Origin: Rhodopseudomonas pseudopalustris
Lineage (GTDB): Bacteria > Pseudomonadota > Alphaproteobacteria > Rhizobiales > Xanthobacteraceae
Direction of reading: 5' to 3'
DNA length: 64,000 nt
Assembly: GCF_900110435.1 (NCBI RefSeq)
Contig: NZ_FODT01000002.1
Span: forward strand, 552,329 to 616,328
Position numbers and translations under genes: made by a program. The stretch's first letter is position 1, and each line of letters starts with the position of its first letter. The notes beneath the pieces are model-generated. The model was not told the DNA's origin and made no database searches. It saw only the letters and a program-made list of their open reading frames with translations. This document shows positions 25,850 through 35,503 of this stretch, piece after piece.

Positions 25850-26755
25850 ATGCCGTCCCCTCGCAAGGCCTCGGTTGTTTCTGCAGGTGGCTCGACCACG
25901 GGGCCTTCCTTCTTCCCGGCTAAGGCTCACGTCGCTATCCTGCGCCAAATCGGCCAGACGCCGCATGCAGAGCGCGGTGTTCTTCCTCGACGGTCACCCC
26001 GCACGATTGTCCGGTCACGCGGGCGATCCGTCGCCTGGATGGTTTGCGCTGTCGCAATTCTTGCATCATCGCCGTGGTGGCTTGACCATGCCCGCGGAGA
26101 CCAATCGCAGTTCGGCGTGCAGACCGTGCCCCAACAGCATGCGGAGTCCATCGCGCCCTTTATCGCCGAGGCGTCGCAACGGTTCGCGATCTCGGAACGC
26201 TGGATCCGCGCGATCATGCGCACTGAGAGCGGCGGCAATCCGCAAGCCCGATCGCCGAAGGGCGCCCTCGGGCTGATGCAGATCATGCCTGACACCTGGG
26301 CCGAATTGCGTGCTCGCTACAGCCTCGGCGGCGACCCGTACGATCCCCGCGACAACATTCTGGCCGGGACGGCCTATCTCCGCGAACTGCATGATCGCTA
26401 CGGCCGACCTGGGTTTCTCGCTGCCTACAATGCGGGCCCCGGACGCTACGAACAGCATCTGGCGACGGGGCGAGCGCTGCCGGAAGAGACGCAAGCCTAC
26501 ATCGCTGCGGTCCTGCCGATGCTCGACGGCAATCCGATCGGGGCGCAGACCTCGGTCGCGAGAAAATCGTCGTGGTCGACGCATTCGCCGCTGTTCGCCG
26601 CGCGGTCAGCAAACAATTTGGCCGCCGCTCCGCCGTCGAACGACGTGCGATCTCACGGTTCACGAAACGCCTCTGCCGTCGCCGACCTGTCGGCCCTGGT
26701 GCCACGCTCGGACAACCTGTTTGTGCGCACGGCCAACGCGGGTCGATCGCAATGA
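25850..26755 (+). CDS. Lytic transglycosylase of the transfer apparatus
   Basis: A 301-residue protein with a basic N-terminal region, a membrane or signal segment (about 64-80, WMVCAVAILASSPWWL), and an SLT-type lysozyme domain (about 100-220) with the catalytic Glu in MRTESGGNPQARSPKGALGLMQIMP and AAYNAGPGRYE. It would open peptidoglycan for the mating-pair channel. GGAGGA precedes the ATG at 25850. The C-terminal 90 residues are low complexity and unassigned. Confidence 0.85.
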   Translation: MPSPRKASVVSAGGSTTGPSFFPAKAHVAILRQIGQTPHAERGVLPRRSPRTIVRSRGRSVAWMVCAVAILASSPWWLDHARGDQSQFGVQTVPQQHAESIAPFIAEASQRFAISERWIRAIMRTESGGNPQARSPKGALGLMQIMPDTWAELRARYSLGGDPYDPRDNILAGTAYLRELHDRYGRPGFLAAYNAGPGRYEQHLATGRALPEETQAYIAAVLPMLDGNPIGAQTSVARKSSWSTHSPLFAARSANNLAAAPPSNDVRSHGSRNASAVADLSALVPRSDNLFVRTANAGRSQ

Positions 26756-27006
26756 TCAGCATCGCAGTGTGGCGGGTTGTGTCGGGCTGGGTTCAGCTTC
26801 TGAGTTGGAAGCAGGCGACGCGGGGAGTTTCGGGCGAAAGATTGCCAGATAAAAGCGCCGACCTCCGTCGTGCGCATGTGGTTGGTTGGTATCAGGATTT
26901 GCGAAGGAGCCCAAGGTCGCCTGCTGGCGCTTCCGACAAAAGTGCAAATGAAATCAAACGTCAAAGCGCCATCGCCTGTTCGGCACAGGCTCTGACCTGG
27001 TCATGA
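26752..27006 (+). CDS. Possible small protein between transglycosylase and relaxase
   Basis: An 84-residue frame starting MISIAVWRVVSGW. It overlaps both neighbours by ATGA, which suggests coupling, but its composition is less coding-like and no domain is recognised. If it is not a gene, the 248 bases would be a gap just before the relaxase, a usual place for oriT. Confidence 0.35.
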   Translation: MISIAVWRVVSGWVQLLSWKQATRGVSGERLPDKSADLRRAHVVGWYQDLRRSPRSPAGASDKSANEIKRQSAIACSAQALTWS

Positions 27007-28751
27007 AGCAGCGCAATGACGATCTGCGCCTGCGTCCCGGCCGTATCCGCGATCGCGGCCGCGGCGCGGTTCAACCAAACAGCTTTGTCGGCCAGGTGAT
27101 GCGCGCCGCCAAGAAGGCCGGGCATTCGGGGAAGGGTTTTGGCCGGGAAGGGCGAAGCACTGGCTCGCGGTTCGGTCGGGGCCGTTCCGCGGCGCTGGCG
27201 TTGTCGTTGCGCTCTGCGTCGCGGCGGGTGGTGGTGAAAGCGCGCGTGGTGCGCCATCGCGGTGGCCGGTTTCGATCGGCGCCGCTCACCAAGCACGTCA
27301 GCTATCTCAAGCGCGAGGGCGTTACCCGCGATGGCGCGGACGCCCGGATGTTCGATGCCGGCTCAGACGTCGCCGATGAACGTGGCTTTGCGGAGCGATG
27401 CGAGGGCGATCGTCATCATTTTCGCTTCATCGTTTCGCCGGAGGACGCGGCGGAAATGCAAGACCTCCGAGCTTTTACGCGCGAGCTGATGGCCGATGCC
27501 GAACGTGATCTCGGCTCCAGGCTCGACTGGATCGGCGTCGATCATTGGAACACCGACAACCCGCATGTCCACATCCTGGTCCGCGGGCGCGCCGACGACG
27601 GCCGGGACCTCGTCATCAGCCGCGACTACATCAGTCATGGGTTTCGGGCCCGCGCCGCCGAACGCGTCACCTTGGAGCTCGGTCCACGAAGCGAGCACGA
27701 GATCCAGTCTGCGATTCAGAAGGACATCGATGCCGAGCGCTGGACCGGGCTCGACCGCGCGCTGCAACACGCCGCCGATGAGGGGGCCGGCATTGCCAAT
27801 CTCCGCCCCGATGCTGCGGACAGCGATCCGGAGGTGCGGCGGCTGATGATCGGCAGGGTCGCCAAGCTTGAACGGCTTGGCCTCGCCGAGCAGGTCGAGC
27901 CGGGGTGCTGGAGTTTGAAGCCCGGTTTTGAGGACACCCTGCGGGATCTCTCCGTCCGCGGTGACATCATCAAGACGATGCACAAGGCGATGGCTGGTTG
28001 CGGTCGAGCGCCTGATGTGTCCGGCTACGCGATCCATGGCGATGACATCGCTGATCCGGTGCTGGGCCGGCTGGTCGCACGCGGTCTCCATGACGAGTTG
28101 AAGGGCTCCGCCTATGCGGTGGTCGACGGGGTCGACGGCAGGACGCACCATCTGCGCTTTGCCGATCTCGAACTGACCGGCGATGCCGTGCCCGGCGCGA
28201 TCGTCGAAGCGCGCACCTATGACGACGCCCAGGGCAAGAAACGATTATCGCTCGCCATTCGGTCGGACCTCAATCTCCAGGACCAGATCGCGGCACCGGG
28301 CGCGACCTGGCTCGATCGCCAGCTCATCGCCCGCGATCCCGCGGCCAGCGGCGGCTTCGGCGCCGAGCTGCGCGAGGCGATGGATCGTCGTGCCGATCAT
28401 CTGGCGAGCGAGGGGCTGGCGCGTCGCCAAGGAAACCGGATCATCTTTGCGCGCGACCTACTTGAAACGCTGCGGCGGCGCGAGCTCGATGCCGCAGCCA
28501 ACAAAATTTCGGCTGACAATGGGCTCGCCTATCGTTCCACTGCCGAGGGCGATCACGTCGCCGGCGTCTACCGGGAGCGGGTCACGTTGAGCTCAGGCCG
28601 GTTCGCGATGATCGATGACGGTCTCGGTTTCCAGTTGGTGCCGTGGCGGCCGGCCTTGGAGCAGCAACTCGGCAATCATGTCTCGGGCGTCATCAAGCCG
28701 GGCGGAGGAGTTGACTGGAGTTTTGGCCGCAAGCGCGGGCTTGGGCTGTGA
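27003..28751 (+). CDS. rlxS: Relaxase/mobilisation nuclease (RlxS-like, DUF3363)
   Basis: A 582-residue relaxase that would nick oriT and pilot the strand into the recipient. After a basic N-terminus, the catalytic region contains LTKHVSYLKREGVTRDG, HHFRFIVSPEDA and the metal-binding HUH-type NPHVHILVRG (about 181-190). The remainder matches the DUF3363 region (LARRQGNRIIFARDLLETLRRRE; VSGVIKPGGGVDWSFGRKRGLGL at the end). It is followed by traG with a GTGA overlap. This is the family found in ICEMlSymR7A and IncP-like ICEs. Confidence 0.88.
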   Translation: MKQRNDDLRLRPGRIRDRGRGAVQPNSFVGQVMRAAKKAGHSGKGFGREGRSTGSRFGRGRSAALALSLRSASRRVVVKARVVRHRGGRFRSAPLTKHVSYLKREGVTRDGADARMFDAGSDVADERGFAERCEGDRHHFRFIVSPEDAAEMQDLRAFTRELMADAERDLGSRLDWIGVDHWNTDNPHVHILVRGRADDGRDLVISRDYISHGFRARAAERVTLELGPRSEHEIQSAIQKDIDAERWTGLDRALQHAADEGAGIANLRPDAADSDPEVRRLMIGRVAKLERLGLAEQVEPGCWSLKPGFEDTLRDLSVRGDIIKTMHKAMAGCGRAPDVSGYAIHGDDIADPVLGRLVARGLHDELKGSAYAVVDGVDGRTHHLRFADLELTGDAVPGAIVEARTYDDAQGKKRLSLAIRSDLNLQDQIAAPGATWLDRQLIARDPAASGGFGAELREAMDRRADHLASEGLARRQGNRIIFARDLLETLRRRELDAAANKISADNGLAYRSTAEGDHVAGVYRERVTLSSGRFAMIDDGLGFQLVPWRPALEQQLGNHVSGVIKPGGGVDWSFGRKRGLGL

Positions 28752-30871
28752 CCTGCGCGCAGGGCCGGCAATTCTGCGCCACGCTACGCGGCAATGCGTA
28801 TCGGCAAACAACCGCCTTGAAGCGCGATCGGAGCATCACTTCCTTGAATGAAATCGTCGTTTCGGGAACAGGTTCCTTGTCCGCCACAAAAATCCTCTGG
28901 GGCCAGATCATCGTCGTCTGCGCGGTCGTGCTCGTCACCATGTGGGCGGCGACGCAATGGGTGGCATGGAAGCTCGGCTATCAGCCGCAACTCGGGCAGC
29001 CCTGGTTTGAACTGTGGCCCGGCGTGCCCATGTATCTTCCGCCGGCGTTCTTTTGGTGGTGGTACGCCTATGATGCCTATGCGCCTCATGTGTTTGTCGA
29101 GGGCGCTTTCATCGCGGCCTCCGGCGGCTTCCTGGCGATCGCGGTCGCCATCGGCCTGTCGGTGTGGCGCGCCCGCGAAGCAAAATTCGCCGCCACCTAC
29201 GGCTCGGCGCGCTGGGCGTCGCTGCCGGAACTCCGTGCCGCAGGTCTGACCAAGCCCGACGGCGTCGTGCTCGGCCGGTTCGAACAAGACTACCTGCGTC
29301 ACGACGGACCTGAACACGTGCTGTGTTTTGCGCCGACGCGGTCCGGCAAGGGCGTCGGCCTGGTGGTGCCGACGCTGCTGACCTGGCCGGGCTCCTGCAT
29401 CGTCCATGACATCAAGGGCGAGAACTGGACCCTGACATCGGGATTTCGGGCCCGCCACGGCCGGGTGTTGCTGTTCGATCCGACCAATTCGAATTCGGCG
29501 GCCTACAATCCGCTGCTCGAGGTGCGCCGCGGCGAATGGGAAGTCCGCGACGTCCAGAATGTCGCCGACGTGTTGGTCGACCCGGAGGGCTCGCTGGAAC
29601 GGCGCAATCATTGGGAGAAGACCAGCCATGCCTTGCTGGTCGGCGCCATCCTCCACGTGCTCTACGCCGAACCCGACAAGACGCTTGCCGGTGTTGCGGG
29701 CTTTCTGTCCGATCCGAAGCGGCCGATCGAGGTGACGCTACGGGCAATGATGACGTCGGCTCATTTGGGCGAGGCAGGACCACACCCGGTGATTGCCTCG
29801 GCGGCGCGTGAGCTGCTCAACAAAAGCGAGAACGAACGCTCCGGCGTGCTGTCGACCGCGATGTCGTTCCTCGGTCTCTACCGCGATCCGGTGGTGGCAA
29901 AGGTGACGCAGCAGTGCGATTGGCGGATCAGCGATCTGGTCGAAGGTGATCGTCCCGTGACGCTCTACCTGGTGGTGCCGCCCTCCGACATCAGTCGGAC
30001 CAAGCCATTGGTGCGGCTGATCCTCAACCAGATCGGCCGCCGGTTGACCGAGGATCTCAATCCGAAGGGACGGCGACATCGGTTGCTACTGATGCTGGAT
30101 GAGTTTCCCGCGCTCGGCCGCCTGGACTTCTTCGAGTCGGCACTGGCGTTCATGGCAGGCTATGGGCTTAAGAGTTTTTTGATCGCGCAATCGCTGAATC
30201 AGATCGAGAAGGCCTACGGGCCGAACAATGCCATCCTGGACAATTGCCACGTCCGGGTGTCGTTCGCCACCAATGACGAGCGCACCGCCAAGCGGGTGTC
30301 GGACGCGCTCGGCACTGCGACCGAGATGCGGGCGATGAAGAACTACGCCGGGCACCGGCTCAGCCCCTGGCTCGGTCACCTGATGGTGTCCCGGCAGGAA
30401 ACGGCGCGGCCGCTGCTGACGCCGGGCGAGGTGATGCAACTGCCGCCCGGCGATGAGCTGGTGCTGATATCCGGTTGCCCGCCGATCCGGGCGAAGAAGG
30501 CGCGCTACTTCGAGGACGCTCGATTGACCGAGCGTATCCTGCCGCCACCATCGGCGGAATCTCAGCAGGGCAGGGTGGTGCCGGACGATGATTGGAGCCG
30601 ATTCCCCGCTCCTGCGGCTGGCAACTCTGGTCTGGGTTCTGACGCGTCGAGCAGCGTCGAAACTGATCCCGCCAATGCCGGCATCCGTCGCGAACCCGAG
30701 CTTCCCGAGCATGAGGAGATCGCGCCCGAGCGTGTGACCCCGTCGCCGGAATTTGGCTTTGCCGACGACGAGCCCGACGACGATGCGGCGCGGGCCCGCG
30801 TCTTGCGCCGGCAGGCTCGCGGTCTTGCACGCCAGGCGGCGATGGATCCGGGCGATGGCATCGAGTTGTAG
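28748..30871 (+). CDS. traG: TraG/VirD4-family coupling protein
   Basis: A 707-residue type IV coupling protein, an inner-membrane ATPase that links the relaxosome to the secretion channel. Three hydrophobic segments lie in the first 145 residues, Walker A is in FAPTRSGKGVGLVVPTLL (about 197), Walker B in LLLMLDEFPALGRLDF (about 440), and the C-terminal tail is acidic. The start is uncertain: the GTG overlapping the relaxase stop is given, but family members usually begin near SATKILWGQ, about 43 residues later. Confidence 0.9.
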   Translation: MTCAQGRQFCATLRGNAYRQTTALKRDRSITSLNEIVVSGTGSLSATKILWGQIIVVCAVVLVTMWAATQWVAWKLGYQPQLGQPWFELWPGVPMYLPPAFFWWWYAYDAYAPHVFVEGAFIAASGGFLAIAVAIGLSVWRAREAKFAATYGSARWASLPELRAAGLTKPDGVVLGRFEQDYLRHDGPEHVLCFAPTRSGKGVGLVVPTLLTWPGSCIVHDIKGENWTLTSGFRARHGRVLLFDPTNSNSAAYNPLLEVRRGEWEVRDVQNVADVLVDPEGSLERRNHWEKTSHALLVGAILHVLYAEPDKTLAGVAGFLSDPKRPIEVTLRAMMTSAHLGEAGPHPVIASAARELLNKSENERSGVLSTAMSFLGLYRDPVVAKVTQQCDWRISDLVEGDRPVTLYLVVPPSDISRTKPLVRLILNQIGRRLTEDLNPKGRRHRLLLMLDEFPALGRLDFFESALAFMAGYGLKSFLIAQSLNQIEKAYGPNNAILDNCHVRVSFATNDERTAKRVSDALGTATEMRAMKNYAGHRLSPWLGHLMVSRQETARPLLTPGEVMQLPPGDELVLISGCPPIRAKKARYFEDARLTERILPPPSAESQQGRVVPDDDWSRFPAPAAGNSGLGSDASSSVETDPANAGIRREPELPEHEEIAPERVTPSPEFGFADDEPDDDAARARVLRRQARGLARQAAMDPGDGIEL

Positions 30872-30879
30872 GAGGCGCT

Positions 30880-31320
30880 ATGCGGACCAAACATACGTTT
30901 CGGCTGCCGCCGGACCTCGCGGGCCAGCTCGCCGACTACGCCAACCGCAAGCGTGTGCCGCAGGCGTTGGTGGTGGAGACGGCGCTGGCCTCGTATCTGT
31001 CGCCGGACAATTCGGAACGGATGGAGGCAGCGTTGAGCCGTCGGCTCGATCGCCTCACCCGGCAGGCCGAACGGCTGGAGCGGCACGTCACGATCTCGAA
31101 CGAGGCGCTCGCTTTGTTCGTCCGCTTCTGGCTGACGGTGACGCCGCCACTGCCGGACACCGCCCAACCGGCCGCGCAGGCCAAGGGCCGCGAGCGCTAT
31201 GAAGGCTTTGTCAAGGCACTCGGGCGACGTTTGGCCAAGGGCCAGACCCTGTCCCAGGAAATCACCCAGGACGTGAGTCCGAACGCCGCTCCGCCAGGCC
31301 CAACGGATAGCTCCTCGTGA
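30880..31320 (+). CDS. Ribbon-helix-helix (CopG-like) protein
   Basis: A 146-residue protein with an N-terminal RHH motif (RTKHTFRLPPDLAGQLADYANRK ... ALVVETALASYL, about 3-45), a helical coiled-coil-like middle (LDRLTRQAERLERH) and one hydrophobic segment near 82-100. It lies between traG and trbB as in related ICEs, GGAGG precedes it, and it may regulate the trb operon. Function in transfer is not established. Confidence 0.75.
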   Translation: MRTKHTFRLPPDLAGQLADYANRKRVPQALVVETALASYLSPDNSERMEAALSRRLDRLTRQAERLERHVTISNEALALFVRFWLTVTPPLPDTAQPAAQAKGRERYEGFVKALGRRLAKGQTLSQEITQDVSPNAAPPGPTDSSS

Positions 31321-31459
31321 GGCGGTTCGCCGATCACCTGCCTTGCTACGCCACAGTACGACGACCGAGCTGATCTTGTTGCGCAATCGCGTGTCCTGCC
31401 TTTCCTAATCATCCCCGACGTTTTGGCCGCGATGCGCGGTCGATGGGTGGGGGACGGCG

Positions 31460-32430
31460 ATGCCAATTCATCAGCTCAATCACGAGGCGACGTCGCGCGG
31501 CGCGCGCATGTTGCGGACCGCCTTGGGGGCCTCGATCGCGCTCTGGCTGGAAGACCCCGAGATCGTCGAGGTGATGCTCAATCCCGATGGCCGGCTCTGG
31601 ATCGATCGGCTGGCGGCAGGACTTGTCGATACAGGGGAGCATTTGTCGGCGCGTGATGGCGAGCGGATCATTCGTCTGGTCGCGCACCATGCCGGCGTTG
31701 AAGTACATCCGACCTCACCGCGGGTGTCGGCCGAGTTGCCGGACACCGGCGAGCGTTTCGAGGGACTGCTGCCGCCCGTGGTTGCGGCGCCCACTTTTGC
31801 CATCCGCAAACCCGCAGTCGCGGCCTTCACCCTCGATGGCTACGCAGCCCGCGGCATCATGACCGCGCGCCAGGCCGCGACGCTGCGCGCGGCTGTTGCC
31901 GATCGCCGCAACATCCTGGTCGCGGGGGGGGGACTTCAACCGGCAAGACCACGCTGACCAACGCGCTACTGGCGGAAGTCGCCAAGACCGCCGATCGGGT
32001 GGTGCTGATCGAGGATACCCGCGAGCTGCAATGCCAGGCGCCGAATTTCGTCGCGCTGCGCACCAAGGACGGCGTGGCTTCGCTGTCCGACCTCGTCCGC
32101 TCATCGCTGCGGCTTCGGCCCGACCGCATTCCGATCGGCGAGGTTCGTGGAGCCGAGGCGCTGGATCTGTTGAAGGCGTGGGGCACCGGCCATCCCGGCG
32201 GCATCGGCACCATCCATGCAGGCTCCGCGCTCGGCGCGCTGCGCCGGATGGAGCAGCTCATTCAGGAAGCCGTCGTCACCGTGCCGCGCGCGCTGATCGC
32301 GGAGACCGTTCAAATGATCGCCGTGCTCGCCGGCCGCGGCTCCGAACGCCGGCTGGTCGAACTTGCTCACGTGGACGGGCTCGGAGCTGACGGCGACTAC
32401 GTCCTCAAACCTGTTGGAGATCAGCCATGA
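31460..32430 (+). pseudogene. trbB: trbB, conjugal transfer ATPase, frameshifted at a G9 tract in the P-loop
   Basis: TrbB (VirB11 family) powers pilus assembly and secretion. The first 155 residues ([19 protein letters not shown] ... AADRRNILVAGG) and the last 145 (VLIEDTRELQCQAPNFVALRTKDG, GGIGTIHAGSA) are normal but in different frames. The break is in the Walker A codons: a run of nine G (31924-31932) where seven would give VAGGTSTGKTTLTNALL. The zero frame ends at 31957 after an aberrant GGLQPARPR. This may be a real mutation, a phase-variable tract, or a sequencing error. All neighbouring trb genes are intact and the stop overlaps trbC by ATGA. Confidence 0.85.
31924..31932 (+). repeat. 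Homopolymer G9 within trbB
   Basis: Nine consecutive G inside the codons for the trbB P-loop. Two more than needed for an open frame; ten would also restore it with one extra Gly. Confidence 0.9.
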
Positions 32431-32756
32431 CGGGATCATGCCATCCAATCCGTCGCTTCCGATTCACGACCTCTACCACTTGCGTCTTTGCGCTCACCTC
32501 GGTTCACGCCTGGGCCGCGGGCTCCAGCATGCCGTGGGAGCAACCGCTCAATCAGATCCTGCAATCAGTCGAAGGGCCGGTCGCCAAAATCCTCGCAGTG
32601 ATCATCATCATCGTCACTGGCTTGACGCTGGCATTCGGCGACACCTCGGGCGGATTCCGCAGGCTGATCCAGCTCGTGTTCGGCCTGTCGATCGCCTTTG
32701 CGGCGAGCTCCTTCTTCCTGTCGTTCTTTTCGTTCGGCGGCGGCGTGGTCGTGTGA
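32427..32756 (+). CDS. trbC: TrbC, conjugative pilin
   Basis: A 109-residue protein with a signal region ending near HAWAAGSS and two hydrophobic segments (about 50-68, 78-98) typical of VirB2/TrbC pilins. In IncP it is processed and cyclised by TraF, also encoded here. Coupled to trbB (ATGA) and trbD (TGATG). Confidence 0.88.
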   Translation: MTGSCHPIRRFRFTTSTTCVFALTSVHAWAAGSSMPWEQPLNQILQSVEGPVAKILAVIIIIVTGLTLAFGDTSGGFRRLIQLVFGLSIAFAASSFFLSFFSFGGGVVV

Positions 32757-33037
32757 TGGACGCGCCCGCCAGTTCCGAGCAGCCGATCGCAGGCTTTGTC
32801 GTGCCGGTGCATCGCGCATTGACCGAGCCGATCCTCCTTGGTGGTGCGCCGCGTGCAGTCGCGATCCTCAACGGCACGCTGGCGGCAGCACTCGGTCTCG
32901 GTCTGCGCTTGTGGCTGGCCGGTCTCGTGCTGTGGGTCATCGGCCATGGCGCCGCGGTGTGGGCGACCAAGCGCGATCCGCAATTCGTCGACGTGGTGCG
33001 CCGGCATCTGCGCATCGCCGCACATTTGTCGGTCTGA
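32756..33037 (+). CDS. trbD: TrbD, VirB3-like mating-pair protein
   Basis: A 93-residue protein: GFVVPVHRALTEPILLGGAPRAVAILNG, then a hydrophobic hairpin (about 40-72) and QFVDVVRRHLRIA, the VirB3/TrbD pattern. An inner-membrane partner of TrbE. The start overlaps the trbC stop. Confidence 0.88.
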   Translation: MDAPASSEQPIAGFVVPVHRALTEPILLGGAPRAVAILNGTLAAALGLGLRLWLAGLVLWVIGHGAAVWATKRDPQFVDVVRRHLRIAAHLSV

Positions 33038-33061
33038 GGCACCTCACATAGAGACGATCTG

Positions 33062-35503
33062 ATGATGAACCTCTCGGAATATCGCCACGCGACGACGCGT
33101 TTGGCCGACTTCCTGCCCTGGGCCGCGTTGGTTGGCCGCGGCGTGGTGCTGAACAAGGATGGTTCGTTTCAGCGCACCGCCAGCTTTCGCGGACCGGACC
33201 TTGATTCCGCGGTCCCCGCCGAACTGGTCGGCGTTGCGGCACGATTGAACAATGCGTTGCGCCGGCTTGGATCAGGATGGGCGGTGTTCGTCGAGGCACA
33301 ACGTCATCCCGCCAGCAAATATCCGGAAAGCCAGTTTCCGGACCCGGCGTCGGCCCTGGTCGATCTCGAGCGCCGCGCGCAATTTGAGGAGGAGGGCGCC
33401 CACTTCGAATCGAGGTACTTCTTGACCTTTCTCTATCTGCCCCCGGCTTCGGACGTCGCGCGCGCAGAGCGTCTGCTTTACGAGGGGCGGGAGCGCAGTG
33501 AGGCCAGTGATGCGCGAGAGATCCTGCGCGGCTTCGTCGATCGCACCGATCGGGTGCTGCAGCTGGTCGAAGGTTTTATGCCCGAGAGCGCCTGGCTCGA
33601 TGACCAGGACACCCTGACCTATCTGCATTCCACCATCTCGACCAAGCGCTACCGGATCCGGGTTCCGGAAACGCCGATGTATCTCGATGCGCTGCTGGCG
33701 GACAAGCCGCTGACCGGTGGACTCGAGCCGATGCTTGGCGATGCGCATCTGCGGGTGCTGACCATCGTCGGTTTCCCGACCGCCACCACGCCGGGCATCC
33801 TCGACGAATTGAACGCGCTCGCCTTTGCCTATCGCTGGTCGACCCGCGCGATCATGCTGGACAAAGTCGACGCCACAAAACTGCTGACCAAGATTCGCCG
33901 GCAGTGGTTCGCCAAGCGCAAATCGATCACGGCCATTCTGAAGGAGGTGATGACCAACGAGGCCGCGACCCTGGTCGATACCGACGCCCAGAACAAGGCG
34001 ATGGACGCGGACGCGGCGCTGCAAGAACTGGGCTCCGACGCGATTGGACAGGCCTTTGTCACCGCGACGGTCGCGGTCTGGGACGACGACCCGCGGGCCG
34101 CCGACGAAAAGCTCCGGCTGGTCGAGAAGGTCATCCAAGGCCGCGACTTCACTTGCATGGTGGAGACCGTCAATGCGGTCGAAGCCTGGCTCGGATCGCT
34201 GCCCGGTCACGCCTATGCCAACGTCCGACAGCCGCCGGTCTCGACCCTGAATCTCGCCCACATGATCCCGCTCTCGGCGGTCTGGGCCGGACCGCTGCGC
34301 GACGAACATTTTGATGCTCCGCCGCTGTTCTTTGCCCGTACGGAGGGTGCCACGCCATTCCGGTTTTCGCTGCACGTCGGCGACGTCGGACACACCTTGG
34401 TGGTTGGTCCGACCGGGGCCGGCAAGAGCGTGCTGCTGGCACTGATGGCGCTGCAGTTCCGACGCTACGCCGGATCGCAGGTGTTCGCCTTTGATTTCGG
34501 CGGCTCGATCCGCGCCGCGGCGCTCGCGATGGGAGGCGATTGGCATGATCTCGGCGGCGCGCTGTCGGACAACGCGACTGAGCCTGTCGCGCTACAGCCG
34601 CTGGCCTTGATTGATGATGCCGCGGACCGCGGATGGGCAGCGGAATGGATTGCCAGCATTCTGGCCCGCGAAACCATCCGTCTGACGCCCGAGGCCAAGG
34701 AGCATCTGTGGTCGGCGCTGTCCTCGTTGGCCTCGGCGCCCATCTCGGAGCGCACGCTCACCGGCCTGTCGGTGCTGCTGCAGTCCCAGACCCTGAAGCG
34801 GGCGTTGCAACCCTATTGCTTGGGCGGTCCCTATGGCCGGTTGCTCGATGCCGAGGCTGAACGGCTGGGCGAGGGGACGGTTCAGGTCTTCGAGACCGAG
34901 GGCCTGATCGGCACCAGCGCTGCTCCTGCGGTGCTGGCCTATCTGTTCCACCGGATCGAACGCCGACTGGACGGCCGGCCGGCCTTACTGATCGTCGACG
35001 AAGGCTGGCTCGCACTCGACGATGAGGGCTTTGCCGGCCAGCTTCGCGAGTGGCTGAAGACGCTGCGCAAGAAGAATGCCTCGGTGATCTTCGCCACCCA
35101 GTCGCTGTCGGACATCGATGGCTCGGCGATCGCACCGGCCATCATCGAGAGCTGTCCGACAAGGCTGTTCCTGCCGAACGAGCGCGCGATCGAACCCCCG
35201 ATCACCGCGATCTATCGTCGCTTCGGCCTGAACGACCGCCAGATCGAGATCCTCGCCCGGGCCGCGCCGAAGCGTGACTATTACTGCCAGTCGCGCCGCG
35301 GTAACCGGCTGTTCGAGCTTGGTCTCGGTGGCATAGCACTGGCTTTGACGGCTGCCTCTTCGAAAGCCGACCAGGCCGCGATCGAGAGCATCCTCGCCGA
35401 CCATGGTCGCGACGGATTTCTCGCTGCCTGGCTCACTCATCGTGGCGCCGGGTGGGCGACCGATTTCATCCCAAAACTCTCCATCCAGGAGCGCTCAGCA
35501 TGA
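33062..35503 (+). CDS. trbE: TrbE, VirB4-family transfer ATPase
   Basis: An 813-residue VirB4-type ATPase. The N-terminus MMNLSEYRHATTRLADFLPW is typical of TrbE; Walker A VGPTGAGKSVLLALMA is near residue 446, Walker B ALLIVDEGWLALDDE near 640, and FATQSLSDIDGS follows. It energises pilus biogenesis and contacts TrbB, TrbC and TrbD. ATGA overlap with trbJ. Confidence 0.93.
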   Translation: MMNLSEYRHATTRLADFLPWAALVGRGVVLNKDGSFQRTASFRGPDLDSAVPAELVGVAARLNNALRRLGSGWAVFVEAQRHPASKYPESQFPDPASALVDLERRAQFEEEGAHFESRYFLTFLYLPPASDVARAERLLYEGRERSEASDAREILRGFVDRTDRVLQLVEGFMPESAWLDDQDTLTYLHSTISTKRYRIRVPETPMYLDALLADKPLTGGLEPMLGDAHLRVLTIVGFPTATTPGILDELNALAFAYRWSTRAIMLDKVDATKLLTKIRRQWFAKRKSITAILKEVMTNEAATLVDTDAQNKAMDADAALQELGSDAIGQAFVTATVAVWDDDPRAADEKLRLVEKVIQGRDFTCMVETVNAVEAWLGSLPGHAYANVRQPPVSTLNLAHMIPLSAVWAGPLRDEHFDAPPLFFARTEGATPFRFSLHVGDVGHTLVVGPTGAGKSVLLALMALQFRRYAGSQVFAFDFGGSIRAAALAMGGDWHDLGGALSDNATEPVALQPLALIDDAADRGWAAEWIASILARETIRLTPEAKEHLWSALSSLASAPISERTLTGLSVLLQSQTLKRALQPYCLGGPYGRLLDAEAERLGEGTVQVFETEGLIGTSAAPAVLAYLFHRIERRLDGRPALLIVDEGWLALDDEGFAGQLREWLKTLRKKNASVIFATQSLSDIDGSAIAPAIIESCPTRLFLPNERAIEPPITAIYRRFGLNDRQIEILARAAPKRDYYCQSRRGNRLFELGLGGIALALTAASSKADQAAIESILADHGRDGFLAAWLTHRGAGWATDFIPKLSIQERSA

